Assembly: GCF_001278755.1 (NCBI RefSeq)
Contig: NZ_CP012601.1
Span: forward strand, 1,984,001 to 2,048,000
Length of the DNA: 64,000 bases
Source of the DNA: Bacillus sp. FJAT-22090
GTDB taxonomy: Bacteria > Bacillota > Bacilli > Bacillales_A > Planococcaceae
Reading direction: 5' to 3'
Part shown: positions 47,440 to 56,198 of the stretch, in pieces
Position numbering within the stretch: position 1 is the first letter of the stretch
How the letters are laid out: the number at the start of each line of letters is the position of its first letter
Made by a program: the position numbers and the translations under genes
The notes under the pieces: model-generated
What the model saw: only the letters and a program-made list of their open reading frames with translations
The model's database searches: none
What the model was told of the DNA's origin: nothing

Positions 47440-48010
47440 GCTGTTGAAAAACTCAAAAAAAGAGTTGTTACAGTTACGCTGAGGGCACTGAAAAAGTATA
47501 TAGAATTTGACTTTACTAAATAATGTCGTCCTATAAATAAGAAAATTGTTGAAACGGCTCCCTTTCCGCGGGCGTTGCCTTAGCCTCCTCGCTGCGCTGC
47601 GGGGTCTTCGGCTAACGCTATCCCCGCAGGAGTGTCGCCTTTTTCAACGATTTTCTATAAATACTAATTGAAAAAATTTAAGTGATATAAACTTACTCTA
47701 TTAATAGCGTGATGGCTTTTTAATTGAAAAGCGGATAATAGTTGATTGGAGTGGAAGGTGGCGACTCCAGCCGGAATAGCAAATGTTTTCTGCACCGAAA
47801 GCGAAGCGACAGGTGCATGAGCTGAAGACCCTGGACTGAGCGTCGCGAGGGAAGCGGCTGAAGCCATGCCGGCGGAACGCGTCCGCCTGGAACGGAAATC
47901 AACGGGTCCGAAATAAAAATCTAGTATGTGAAAAACCTGTCCTTCAACTACTGTCTCTTCTGCATCTCTTTCCTGCAGGAGTCGAGTGGACGCTTCTCCA
48001 AAATAACAAA
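47440..48010. repeat. Dispersed GC-rich repeat, copy B
   Basis: The same element as at 12721-13420, more compact. It has two GC-rich halves that are imperfect inverted copies (around 47550-47655 and 47740-47905) followed by the shared tail TGCAGGAGTCGAGTGGACGCTTCTCCAAA. It fills the 0.67-kb gap between def and the PfkB gene. No protein-coding evidence. Confidence 0.8.
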
Positions 48011-48077
48011 ACGCTATATTTTTCAATTTGTCTTTAATCTAAGAGGCGCCTAAAAAGGCACCTCTTTTATTTTATTG

Positions 48078-49013
48078 TTAACTTAATTCTTCTATTCTCG
48101 GCATTGCCGATAATGCGCCAAATTTTGTCGCACAAATTGCTCCTAGCTTGTTGCCGAATGATACATAGTCCTTCCATACATCTATAGTAGTAGGGGCTCC
48201 ATAAAGATGAATCTGTCTTAATATCCCTGCCATAAATGCATCACCAGCACCTGTTGTATCTACAGGGTCGACTTTGACAACTGGAATGTGAACTATCTGT
48301 TCATTCATCACAATATAAGCTCCCTCTTCTCCCATTGTAATAAGAATTGTTGGTATGGAGTAATACTGCAACTTTTCAATACCCGCTTCGAGCGTATCTG
48401 TTCTTGTTAAGAAAAAAAGCTCTTCTTCTGTTAATTTTAATAAATTTACATCTGTGAAAAAAGAAATAATTGTATTTCTACATTTTTCTTCATTTTCCCA
48501 TCTTAATGGTCTAATATTGGCATCAAATGATAAGAAAGTTCCTGTCTCTTTCAATGTAGCTACTATTTCTTTTGTAGTATTAAAGGCAACGGGGTGAAAT
48601 AAAGTTCCCGAACAAAAATGAAAAAGAGAAGCATTTTGAAAAGCTGATTGTTCTAACGTACAGTATTCTACTTGAACATTTGGCGTTTCATCTACATACT
48701 TATTAAAAATTCGGTCATTGTCAGTGGTCAAATGAACATATACTCCACTCACTCTTTTTTCTGGAATGACTTTTGCGTAAGTAAGATCTACACCTTCTCC
48801 CTCTAGTTCAGTTCTAACAAACTCTGATGTTTCATCTTCGCCAGTCACCGTTATAAAAGACGCTGGAGCTCCTAATCTAGAGATGCCAGCTGCGACATTT
48901 ACAGTAGCCCCCCCTAAAAACTTCGTGAATTGTGTATTGCTTGAATCACTTGCAATATAATCGACAAATGCATCCCCGTATATTAGTACATGTTTATTTT
49001 GCATGTTTTTCAT
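48078..49013 (-). CDS. PfkB-family carbohydrate kinase
   Basis: A 311-aa ribokinase-fold sugar kinase, fructokinase-like. It has the N-terminal GGATVNVAAGISRLGA signature near residue 34 and the C-terminal DTTGAGDAFMAG near 255-266, whose Asp is the catalytic base. The sugar is not predictable. The ATG follows AAGGAG. The gene is inserted, relative to Bacillus subtilis, between def and ykrA and is co-directional with ykrA 16 bases upstream. Confidence 0.9.
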   Translation of the reverse strand: MKNMQNKHVLIYGDAFVDYIASDSSNTQFTKFLGGATVNVAAGISRLGAPASFITVTGEDETSEFVRTELEGEGVDLTYAKVIPEKRVSGVYVHLTTDNDRIFNKYVDETPNVQVEYCTLEQSAFQNASLFHFCSGTLFHPVAFNTTKEIVATLKETGTFLSFDANIRPLRWENEEKCRNTIISFFTDVNLLKLTEEELFFLTRTDTLEAGIEKLQYYSIPTILITMGEEGAYIVMNEQIVHIPVVKVDPVDTTGAGDAFMAGILRQIHLYGAPTTIDVWKDYVSFGNKLGAICATKFGALSAMPRIEELS

Positions 49014-49029
49014 GTATATCTCCTTATTA

Positions 49030-49806
49030 CTATTGTATAAGTTCTAACTTCTTCATAGCATTTATTAAACCATTTTCAGAAACATGCTCAGTGACAATTG
49101 TCGCACGATCCTTTAATGCATCTACAGAATTTCCCATTGCAACGCCTATCCCAACAAAATCGATCATTTCTATATCATTGAATCCATCTCCGAAAGCAAT
49201 ACTATCATCTGGAGATTTCCCTAAATGTTTAAGCAATAATTCAATACCTTTAGCTTTTGAAACTCCTTTTGGTAGAACATCACAAGATACTCGATGCCAA
49301 CGAACAAATTTTAAGTTTGGAAATGCATTTTCATATTCCTTTTGTTCTTCTAAGCTACAAAATATTAAAGCTTGATGGATGTCATTTGTTAAAAAGAAGT
49401 TTTCTTCTGTTCGAGGTAGCGCCATTTTTAAAGATGAAATACTTTCAAATACATCTTCATGGTCAGGTATATTCGATACAAATTCCTTACTATCCATATA
49501 AACTACCGGTTGCTCCCTATTTTGAGCAAAATCTGTTAACTGTTGCAACTCTTCTTTTTCTAGTACTCCTTTATAGATCGTTTCGCCTTTATACTGCACG
49601 ATTTGGCCATTATAGCAAACAAAGGAGTCTAGGTTTAACTGGTCTAAAACAAATTTAGCTGTAAATGGAGCTCTTCCTGTAGCAATTATAATTTCATGCC
49701 CGTTCGATTTTGCTTCATTAATAGCTTCTATTACACCTGTGGGGATATTTTTATCACCATCTAGAATCGTTCCATCAATATCAAAAAATAAAATTTTATT
49801 TTTCAT
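49030..49806 (-). CDS. ykrA: HAD-superfamily hydrolase (Cof type), YkrA
   Basis: A 258-aa Cof-type phosphatase with motif I FFDIDGTILDGD (nucleophile Asp in DIDGT), motif II IIATGRA and the C-terminal motif FGDGFNDIEMIDFVG. Probable sugar- or nucleotide-phosphate phosphatase. ATG 49806 follows GAGG at nine bases. Likely transcribed with the PfkB kinase, suggesting a linked sugar-phosphate function by inference only. Confidence 0.9.
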   Translation of the reverse strand: MKNKILFFDIDGTILDGDKNIPTGVIEAINEAKSNGHEIIIATGRAPFTAKFVLDQLNLDSFVCYNGQIVQYKGETIYKGVLEKEELQQLTDFAQNREQPVVYMDSKEFVSNIPDHEDVFESISSLKMALPRTEENFFLTNDIHQALIFCSLEEQKEYENAFPNLKFVRWHRVSCDVLPKGVSKAKGIELLLKHLGKSPDDSIAFGDGFNDIEMIDFVGIGVAMGNSVDALKDRATIVTEHVSENGLINAMKKLELIQ

Positions 49807-49859
49807 AAAAATAATCCTCTTTTCATTATGCAAATAGTTTGACTTTTCTGCGAAAATCC

Positions 49860-49888
49860 TTTACAATTTTTCCATTCTTGTATATAAT
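49860..49888 (+). promoter_or_regulatory. Sigma-A promoter of the 23-codon gene
   Basis: TTTACA at 49860-49865, an exact 17-base spacer and TATAAT at 49883-49888. Confidence 0.85.
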
Positions 49889-49910
49889 GTAGTACAAGGA
49901 GTGGGTGGCC

Positions 49911-49982
49911 ATGTTGAAACGCCTGAAAAGGAAACTGTTGAGACGGCTCGGTGGAATGCTCAGAGAAAAAACGATAGCATAG
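49911..49982 (+). CDS. 23-aa strongly basic amphipathic peptide
   Basis: ATG 49911 opens a 23-codon frame starting MLKRLKRKLLRRLGG and ending in TAG at 49982. The ribosome site AAGGAG stands 11 bases upstream, with GTGGGTGGCC between. It has nine Lys/Arg before residue 20 spaced with Leu, which predicts an amphipathic helix. A consensus promoter lies 22 bases before it and a hairpin with T-run eight bases after it, so it is a complete small transcription unit of about 125 bases. It may be a real microprotein or part of a small RNA. I do not recognise it. Confidence 0.6.
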   Translation: MLKRLKRKLLRRLGGMLREKTIA

Positions 49983-49990
49983 ATTTTTAT

Positions 49991-50020
49991 GCCCTTCAAA
50001 TTTTGGAGGGCTTTTCTTTA
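49991..50020 (+). terminator. Terminator of the 23-codon gene
   Basis: Stem GCCCTTC/GGAGGGC with a seven-base loop followed by TTTTCTTTATTTT. Confidence 0.8.
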
Positions 50021-50089
50021 TTTTAAATAAGCGTCATGATAATATAAAGAGAATTGATTTATTTTGAACGTGAAAAAGGAGAGTATAAA

Positions 50090-50299
50090 ATGATTTATAA
50101 AGTTTATTATCAAGAAAATGCACTAGAAGTACCAGTTCGCGAAAACACTAAGAGCCTATATGTAGAAGCAGAATCAGAACGTGAGGTTCGTTCTCTTCTG
50201 AAAGATCGAAAGTATAATATTGAATTAATTCAATTGCTTGAAGGTAGTCATTTAGAATACGAACAAGCAAGCGCGAATTTCAATGTTGAGAAGATATAA
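50090..50299 (+). CDS. rpoY: RNA polymerase epsilon subunit
   Basis: A 69-aa accessory subunit of Firmicute RNA polymerase, with the family start [20 protein letters not shown] and the end VEKI. ATG 50090 follows AAAGGAG; the ORF start at 50054 is upstream of this site. It is three bases before rnjA, so the pair is translationally coupled, as in Bacillus subtilis (ykzG-ykqC). Confidence 0.93.
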   Translation: MIYKVYYQENALEVPVRENTKSLYVEAESEREVRSLLKDRKYNIELIQLLEGSHLEYEQASANFNVEKI

Positions 50300-50302
50300 T
50301 CT

Positions 50303-51970
50303 ATGAAATTTGTAAAGAATGATCAAACTGCGGTTTTCGCCCTCGGCGGACTAGGCGAAATCGGCAAAAATACTTATGGCGTTCAATTTCAAGATGAAAT
50401 AATTTTGATTGATGCTGGAATCAAGTTTCCAGAAGATGATTTATTAGGAATTGACTATGTTATTCCTGACTACACGTATTTGGTAAAAAATGTGGATAAA
50501 ATTAAAGGCCTTTTTATCACACATGGTCATGAGGATCACATCGGTGGAATTCCTTATTTATTGAAGCAACTCAACGTTCCTGTTTATGGTGGAAAGTTAG
50601 CCCTCGGCCTACTACGCAATAAATTAGAAGAACATGGTTTACTTCGTCAAACTAAAATGAATGTTATTGAAGAAAACGATGTCATTAAGTTTAGAAAAAC
50701 TGCAGTTAGTTTTTTTAGAACAACACATAGTATTCCAGATGCGTTCGGTATTGTAGTAAAAACCCCTCCAGGTAATATCGTTCACACGGGAGATTTTAAA
50801 TTTGATTTCACACCTGTTGGTGAACCAGCAAACTTAACGAAAATGGCTGAAATCGGTAGTGACGGAGTGTTGTGTTTACTTTCCGATAGTACAAATGCAG
50901 AAGTCCCTAACTTTACAATGTCTGAACGTAAAGTAGGCGAAAGTATGGATTCTATCTTTAGAAAAGTAAATGGTCGTATTATATTTGCTACTTTTGCTTC
51001 TAATATTCATAGACTTCAGCAAGTAACAGATGCTGCTGTACATCATAATCGTAAAATCGCTGTATTTGGTAGAAGTATGGACAATGCAATCACGATTGGG
51101 CGTGAGCTTGGATATATCACTGCTCCTAAGGAAACTTTTGTTGACGTTAGTACATTAAATCGATTACCAGCAAATGAAGTACTTATTTTATGTACGGGTA
51201 GCCAAGGTGAACCAATGGCAGCTCTTTCACGAATAGCAAATGGCACTCATCGTCAAATTCAAATCCAGCCTGGAGATACTGTAGTATTTTCTTCCTCTCC
51301 AATTCCTGGAAATAGATCAAGTGTAAATCGCACGATTAACTTACTTTATCGTGCAGGAGCAGAAGTAATTCATGGATCTTTAAATAATATTCATACGTCT
51401 GGTCATGGTTCACAAGAAGAGCAAAAGCTTATGCTACGCCTGATGAAACCAAAATTCTTCATGCCAATACACGGTGAGTATCGTATGTTAAAAATCCATT
51501 CGGAACTTGCTATCGATTGTGATGTACTTCAAGAAAATACATTTATCATGGAAAATGGAGATGTACTTGCATTGAGTGCAAACGAAGCACATGTAGCTGG
51601 TAGAATCCCTTCTGGTGATGTATACATCGATGGTAGTGGGATAGGTGACATTGGCAATATCGTACTTAGAGATCGTCGTATTTTATCTGAAGAGGGATTA
51701 GTTATTGTCGTTGTCAGCGCAGATATGGAAAAGAAAAAAATTGTTTCTGGACCAGATATTATTTCACGAGGATTCGTTTATATGCGTGAATCGGGGACGA
51801 TGATTAACGAGGCTCAACAAATGTTAAACAAGCACTTACGATTAACAATTCAGGACAAGCCTGCTGAATGGTCTGAATTAAAAAATGAGATTACAGACGT
51901 TCTAAGTCCTTATTTATATGAAAAAACAAAAAGACGACCAATGATTTTACCAATTATCATGGAAGTTTAG
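50303..51970 (+). CDS. rnjA: Ribonuclease J1
   Basis: 5'-to-3' exoribonuclease and endoribonuclease of the RNA degradosome. The 555-aa metallo-beta-lactamase/beta-CASP protein has the zinc site [10 protein letters not shown] near residues 74-83, HTGDFKFDF near 160-170, SDSTNAE, the beta-CASP domain, and IHGEYRML near 390 with the third zinc ligand. It ends with the C-terminal dimer domain (MILPIIMEV). Operon with rpoY, ending in a strong terminator. Confidence 0.97.
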   Translation: MKFVKNDQTAVFALGGLGEIGKNTYGVQFQDEIILIDAGIKFPEDDLLGIDYVIPDYTYLVKNVDKIKGLFITHGHEDHIGGIPYLLKQLNVPVYGGKLALGLLRNKLEEHGLLRQTKMNVIEENDVIKFRKTAVSFFRTTHSIPDAFGIVVKTPPGNIVHTGDFKFDFTPVGEPANLTKMAEIGSDGVLCLLSDSTNAEVPNFTMSERKVGESMDSIFRKVNGRIIFATFASNIHRLQQVTDAAVHHNRKIAVFGRSMDNAITIGRELGYITAPKETFVDVSTLNRLPANEVLILCTGSQGEPMAALSRIANGTHRQIQIQPGDTVVFSSSPIPGNRSSVNRTINLLYRAGAEVIHGSLNNIHTSGHGSQEEQKLMLRLMKPKFFMPIHGEYRMLKIHSELAIDCDVLQENTFIMENGDVLALSANEAHVAGRIPSGDVYIDGSGIGDIGNIVLRDRRILSEEGLVIVVVSADMEKKKIVSGPDIISRGFVYMRESGTMINEAQQMLNKHLRLTIQDKPAEWSELKNEITDVLSPYLYEKTKRRPMILPIIMEV

Positions 51971-51980
51971 TATGTATGCT

Positions 51981-52017
51981 TAAACCTCAGATTTCTATAA
52001 TCTGAGGTTTTTTTTTG
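51981..52017 (+). terminator. Terminator of rpoY-rnjA
   Basis: 12-bp stem AAACCTCAGATT/AATCTGAGGTTT, loop TCTAT, run of nine T. Confidence 0.92.
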
Positions 52018-52098
52018 AATAATTTTGTTTGTATTTAGTTGTACAAGACACTCCAAATGAATAAGATACAAGATATCTATTTCGATGGAGGACATACA

Positions 52099-52725
52099 AT
52101 GAATTCAATTTTCACTTACATCTTGTTAGGAATTTCTTTAGCGGCACCAGTTGGACCTGTTAATGCTGCACAATTAGATACAGGAATCAAAAATGGTTTT
52201 TTTCATGCATTCATTTTTGGTTTTGGTGCATTAACAGCGGACATCCTCTATATGATTATGGTTTATTTTGGGGTTGGGCAATTCATAGATTCACCTTACA
52301 TAAAAATATTTTTATGGACTTTCGGGTGTTTCGTTCTAACTTATACAGGCATAGAAAATTTACTAACCCTAAACAAAATTAAAATTAACATGTCATCTGG
52401 AAAGCGCATTCGTCTTAGGCAGGCTTTACTGTCCGGATTCCTAATTTCCCTGTTGAATCCTCTAACGATTCTTTTTTGGTTGGGAATATACGGTTCTATC
52501 CTTGCGCAAACATCCGTCTCTCTCCAGGACGATCAATTAATTATTTTTAGCTTAGCAATTATAGTTGGAGTAATTTTGTGGGATACGATTATAGCTTTTC
52601 TTTCAAGTGGTGCAAGAAAGTACCTATCAACTAGGTTTCTTATTATTATCTCCTTACTCTCTTCCCTATCGATGATTGCATTTGGTATATATTTTGGCAT
52701 TCAAGCTTATCACACACTCTTTTGA
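52099..52725 (+). CDS. LysE/RhtB-family amino-acid exporter
   Basis: A 208-aa membrane protein with six helices. The N-terminus MNSIFTYILLGISLAAPVGPVNAAQLDTGIKNG carries the LysE-family GPxN element, and LLNPLTILFWLG is the second conserved site. Substrate unknown. ATG 52099 follows GGAGG at seven bases; the ORF opens 20 codons earlier without support. Its last 16 bases overlap the 3' end of the convergent APC gene. Confidence 0.88.
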   Translation: MNSIFTYILLGISLAAPVGPVNAAQLDTGIKNGFFHAFIFGFGALTADILYMIMVYFGVGQFIDSPYIKIFLWTFGCFVLTYTGIENLLTLNKIKINMSSGKRIRLRQALLSGFLISLLNPLTILFWLGIYGSILAQTSVSLQDDQLIIFSLAIIVGVILWDTIIAFLSSGARKYLSTRFLIIISLLSSLSMIAFGIYFGIQAYHTLF

Positions 52726-54059
52726 GACTCTTCCTTTTCCCAGCGCTTACGTAACACTAAAATGACTAGTGCAATTACAGATATGAACACTAAACTGATA
52801 AAAAAACCTGGTCGACTCGTAGAATGAACAAGTGATCCGCTTACTGCAGCGACTACAAGAATTATGCCGATAGTTCTTTTAACTTTATCCGCATTAGTCA
52901 GCTCAATCAATTTGTGATAAAACATTAACATAAATAACCAGTTATAAAGCAACATTAATGCTGCAGCAGTCGTTATATATTCATACACTTTATTAGGTAA
53001 CACTAAAGAAGTTACAATAGATATTACAAGTCCTAAGGAAGTTAATGCAATAGCAGGTAAAGGCATTTTGAATTTTTTTTTCGTTTGTTTACTGAATATT
53101 GCTGGAGCATCTCCCTCTTCCGATAGCGTCGTAAGGATTGTGGTGACCGAAAATAAGGAAGCAGACATTGTTGAAAACCCAGCAATAATAATAGCCGCAG
53201 TAAAAACGTGGGGAAAAAAATCTAAATTAAAATCCGCTAAAGCAGTAACAAAGGGACTTTTCTTATCTTTAAATTCTGTATAGGGAACGAGCAATAGCGC
53301 CAAAGTAAGTGAAATTACATAAATTAAGCCAAGAAGAGCTAACATTACTTTCCCTGATTTTGGTGCATCTTCTTTCTTTTTTAGATGAATAGCCATAACA
53401 CCCATTACTTCTATTCCACCATGAGCGAAAAAGGCAAATAATAGTGCACTCCAAAATCCAAAGACTCCTTTTGGAAATAATTCACCCATGTTTTTTGGAA
53501 TATCTCCTTTTGGATTTCCATCAATAACACCTGTTAGAGCTAAGATAGCAATAACAATAAACATAAAGATTGCTGCAATTTTCATAATAGCAAATATACT
53601 TTCTACTTTTCCAAATGCTTTTGCTCCTATAAAAAGCACGATAAGTCCACAAATGGCGTATATTAAAGCAAAAATCCACAAACGTACACCTGGGAACCAA
53701 AGCTTTGTCAAAAGTGAAATTGCAGTCAACTGACTACCTATTATCAATATTTCAGAACACCAATAAACCCATCCACTACTAAATCCTGCCCAACGACCAT
53801 ATGCTTTTTTTGCGTATGTTCGAAATGTCCCCTTTTGTGGATCTTTAGCAGACATTTTCGCAAGAGCTTCAAACACAATGTATGTCGCAGTAGCTGCCAA
53901 TATAAAAGCAAAAATAACGGATGGCCCGGTCATTTGAATGGCAATACTTGATGCCAAGAAAAAACCTGTCCCAATTATACAACCAACCCCGATTAAGGAT
54001 AGTTGCCACCAAGAAAGATGCCCCTCACTATTATTTTTTTCAGACGTTTGTTTTGCCAC
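52710..54059 (-). CDS. APC-superfamily amino-acid permease
   Basis: A 449-aa permease with 12 helices. The APC signature IGVGCIIGTGFFLASS (residues about 23-38) and PQKGTFRTYAKKAYGRWAGFSSGW are typical of the amino-acid transporter (AAT) group. GTG 54059 follows GGAGG at eight bases. Substrate is not predictable. Confidence 0.88.
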   Translation of the reverse strand: MAKQTSEKNNSEGHLSWWQLSLIGVGCIIGTGFFLASSIAIQMTGPSVIFAFILAATATYIVFEALAKMSAKDPQKGTFRTYAKKAYGRWAGFSSGWVYWCSEILIIGSQLTAISLLTKLWFPGVRLWIFALIYAICGLIVLFIGAKAFGKVESIFAIMKIAAIFMFIVIAILALTGVIDGNPKGDIPKNMGELFPKGVFGFWSALLFAFFAHGGIEVMGVMAIHLKKKEDAPKSGKVMLALLGLIYVISLTLALLLVPYTEFKDKKSPFVTALADFNLDFFPHVFTAAIIIAGFSTMSASLFSVTTILTTLSEEGDAPAIFSKQTKKKFKMPLPAIALTSLGLVISIVTSLVLPNKVYEYITTAAALMLLYNWLFMLMFYHKLIELTNADKVKRTIGIILVVAAVSGSLVHSTSRPGFFISLVFISVIALVILVLRKRWEKEESQKSV

Positions 54060-54215
54060 AATTCGCACCTCCTTGTAATAGTCTTTCACAAGGAATTGTA
54101 ATTATGATGTTTTTGTTTTTGTAAAAAAATGGTTCTGGAATGTATGAAAAAGATTGAAATATTTTATCTTTTTATAAGAAAGCTCTTGTGGGAGATTATT
54201 TTAGAGGTTTCGTGC

Positions 54216-54248
54216 GCAAATAAAAAAGCCCACATTTGGGCTTATGTT
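54216..54248 (-). terminator. Terminator of ktrC
   Basis: On the minus strand, stem AAGCCCA/TGGGCTT with a short loop (AATG) followed by TTTTTATTT. Confidence 0.8.
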
Positions 54249-54267
54249 TTAAGTATTTACAGTTCTA

Positions 54268-54927
54268 TTAAGATAAAACTTTTTTCTCAAAACGATTAAT
54301 ATCGACATCTGCTCCAATAATGATGAGCACATCATTTAATTGAAGCTGCTCATCTGGAGGTGGTGAAACAAAAATATCGTTTCCTCTTTTCACAGCAACA
54401 ATATTTATTCCGTATTTTGCGCGAATATCTAAATCGATAATTGAATGACCTGCTATTTTTTCATTTACCTTTATTTCCATAATTGAATGTTTGTCAGATA
54501 GTTCAAGATAATCGAGAACATTACTAGATATTATATTATTTGCAATTCTAATACCCATGTCTCGCTCTGGATGAACAACTTGATCTGCCCCTATTTTGCG
54601 GAGTACTTTTTCATGATAATCATTTTGTGCTTTTACAGTAATTTTTTTGACACCAATCTCTTTAAGCATTAGTGTTGTAAGAATACTGGATTGAATATCA
54701 TCTCCAATAGCAACAATTACATGTTCAAAATTCCGAATACCAAGAGATTTTAAAGCTGCTTCGTCTGTGGTATCTGCTACAACGGCTTGTGTTGCAATTG
54801 CTGCAAATTCATCTACACGTTCTGGTACTATATCGATTGCCATTACATCTGCACCTTGAGTAATCAGTTCTCGTACAATACTTCCTCCAAAACGACCTAA
54901 TCCAATAACTACGAATTCCTTTTGCAC
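54268..54927 (-). CDS. ktrC: Potassium channel regulatory subunit KtrC
   Basis: A 219-aa cytoplasmic gating ring subunit for a Ktr potassium channel. RCK-N domain with GLGRFGGSI (residues 8-16) and the nucleotide-binding Asp in AIDIVPERVDEF, then the RCK-C domain (about 135-219), which binds c-di-AMP in relatives. GTG 54927 follows GGGAGG. The membrane subunit KtrD is not in the window. Position near rnjA agrees with Bacillus subtilis ykqB. Confidence 0.92.
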   Translation of the reverse strand: MQKEFVVIGLGRFGGSIVRELITQGADVMAIDIVPERVDEFAAIATQAVVADTTDEAALKSLGIRNFEHVIVAIGDDIQSSILTTLMLKEIGVKKITVKAQNDYHEKVLRKIGADQVVHPERDMGIRIANNIISSNVLDYLELSDKHSIMEIKVNEKIAGHSIIDLDIRAKYGINIVAVKRGNDIFVSPPPDEQLQLNDVLIIIGADVDINRFEKKVLS

Positions 54928-54999
54928 GCCAATACCTCCCTACCATTCGACTGCACTTAGTTTACCATATGGAATCAAATAGTAGTTAGATTTATCGTC

Positions 55000-55443
55000 C
55001 TATTTTTCTTTCATTAAAAGAGTCAATCGTTTTTCAAGCATATGCATCCCGTTCTCACCAGATTGGACATGTCTTAACAAACCATTTTTATCAAATAAAT
55101 AAAAGGAAGGAACAATTCTATTTTGAAATGCTTTGGTAACAATTAATTGATGGTCTAAGCAAACGGGATGGTTCATGTTCCATTTCTTAGTAAGAACTTG
55201 AATTAACTGTTCATCTATATCCTCTTGTTTTCTTGGCATATGCACACTAACGATTTTAAATTTTCCACTGTATAACACTTTCCATTTATTGATTTTTTCC
55301 ACTGAGGTCTTACATAAATTACAGCTTACTGACCAAAAATGGACAAGAAGGGGTACTTCTCCTATCAATTGCTCCTTTGTCTGTTTGCCATTCATCCACT
55401 TTAAATCCCGAGAAAAATCAGGTAACTCCTCTCTTAGCTTCAA
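55000..55443 (-). CDS. Thioredoxin-fold (TlpA/AhpC-TSA-like) protein without signal peptide
   Basis: A 147-aa single thioredoxin-fold domain. The redox motif is CNLC (HFWSVSCNLCKTSVEKI, near residues 41-44), and the fold continues to the cis-Pro region RIVPSFYLFDKNG. It lacks the N-terminal anchor of ResA/TlpA proteins, so it should be cytoplasmic. TTG 55443 follows AGGAG. Partner unknown. Confidence 0.83.
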   Translation of the reverse strand: MKLREELPDFSRDLKWMNGKQTKEQLIGEVPLLVHFWSVSCNLCKTSVEKINKWKVLYSGKFKIVSVHMPRKQEDIDEQLIQVLTKKWNMNHPVCLDHQLIVTKAFQNRIVPSFYLFDKNGLLRHVQSGENGMHMLEKRLTLLMKEK

Positions 55444-55550
55444 TTACTTCTCTCCTTTTTTGTATAAGTCCAAAGCTATTGTATGCAAATGAAAGTAAAT
55501 TGACTGTTCCTTTTATAGAAGTACTAACAATTTTTTGATATTAATAAAAT

Positions 55551-55592
55551 AAGTTGTTAAAGTAAACTTTAAGTTGTGTTAAAATAAACTTT
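55551..55592. promoter_or_regulatory. Tandem operator-like repeats upstream of the XRE-pot operon
   Basis: Two adjacent copies AAGTTGTTAAAGTAAACTTT (55551-55570) and a 22-base variant, AAGTTGT then GTTAAAATAAACTTT (55571-55592). Each is bounded by AAGTT/AACTT inverted ends. A TAAAAT -10 (55596-55601) with TTGTGT 16 bases upstream overlaps the second copy. Confidence 0.6.
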
Positions 55593-55637
55593 GTTTAAAA
55601 TAGGAATTCATTTTCGCTTACGAAGGAGTTTCTTTAT

Positions 55638-56180
55638 ATGCAAATAGGGAAAAAAATAAAGAGGTTGCGTTTAAAAAAAGGACTAACACAAGAAGAACTT
55701 GGAGAAAGAACAGACCTTAGTAAAGGTTTTATATCTCAATTAGAAAGAGATATAAATTCGCCGTCTATTGAGACCCTTTTTTCCATATTAAGTGTGTTAG
55801 GAACAAAACCGAAAGATTTTTTTGACGATGAATACGCAAGGACAAAGGTTGTTTTCACGCAAGAGGAACAGACTATTTATGAAGATGAAGATAAGAACTA
55901 TGAACTAAGATGGCTTATTTCTGAATCCAATGATAATGAAATGGAGCCTGTTTATCTTAAGTTTGGAGTTGGCGGTCAATTTAAACAATTTGAGCCTTCA
56001 CTTTCTGAGACTTTTATTTATGTATTACAAGGAAGAGTTAAACTTACTTTAGGAAAGCAACAATACATAGCTTTAAAAGGAGAATCTATTTACTTTGAAG
56101 CGTCTGATCATCACCTGCTTGAAAATAATTCTACTGAAGAAGCACACGTTATTTACGTAGTTACAAATTCATATTTATAG
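55638..56180 (+). CDS. XRE-cupin transcriptional regulator
   Basis: A 180-aa regulator with an N-terminal XRE helix-turn-helix (LRLKKGLTQEELGERTDLSKGFISQLER, residues about 9-36) and a C-terminal cupin domain (FEPSLSETFIYVLQGRVKLTLGKQQY, residues about 110-175), the architecture of PuuR-type polyamine regulators. AAGGAG precedes the ATG. It is the first gene of the unit with potABCD, so it probably controls this operon in response to polyamine. Confidence 0.92.
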   Translation: MQIGKKIKRLRLKKGLTQEELGERTDLSKGFISQLERDINSPSIETLFSILSVLGTKPKDFFDDEYARTKVVFTQEEQTIYEDEDKNYELRWLISESNDNEMEPVYLKFGVGGQFKQFEPSLSETFIYVLQGRVKLTLGKQQYIALKGESIYFEASDHHLLENNSTEEAHVIYVVTNSYL

Positions 56181-56198
56181 AAGTTATGGAGGGATTTT

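Noticed and set aside
47664-48026. 120-codon minus-strand ORF in repeat copy B
   Set aside because: It is produced by the GC-rich repeat and is broken in copy A. No ribosome site or recognisable domain.
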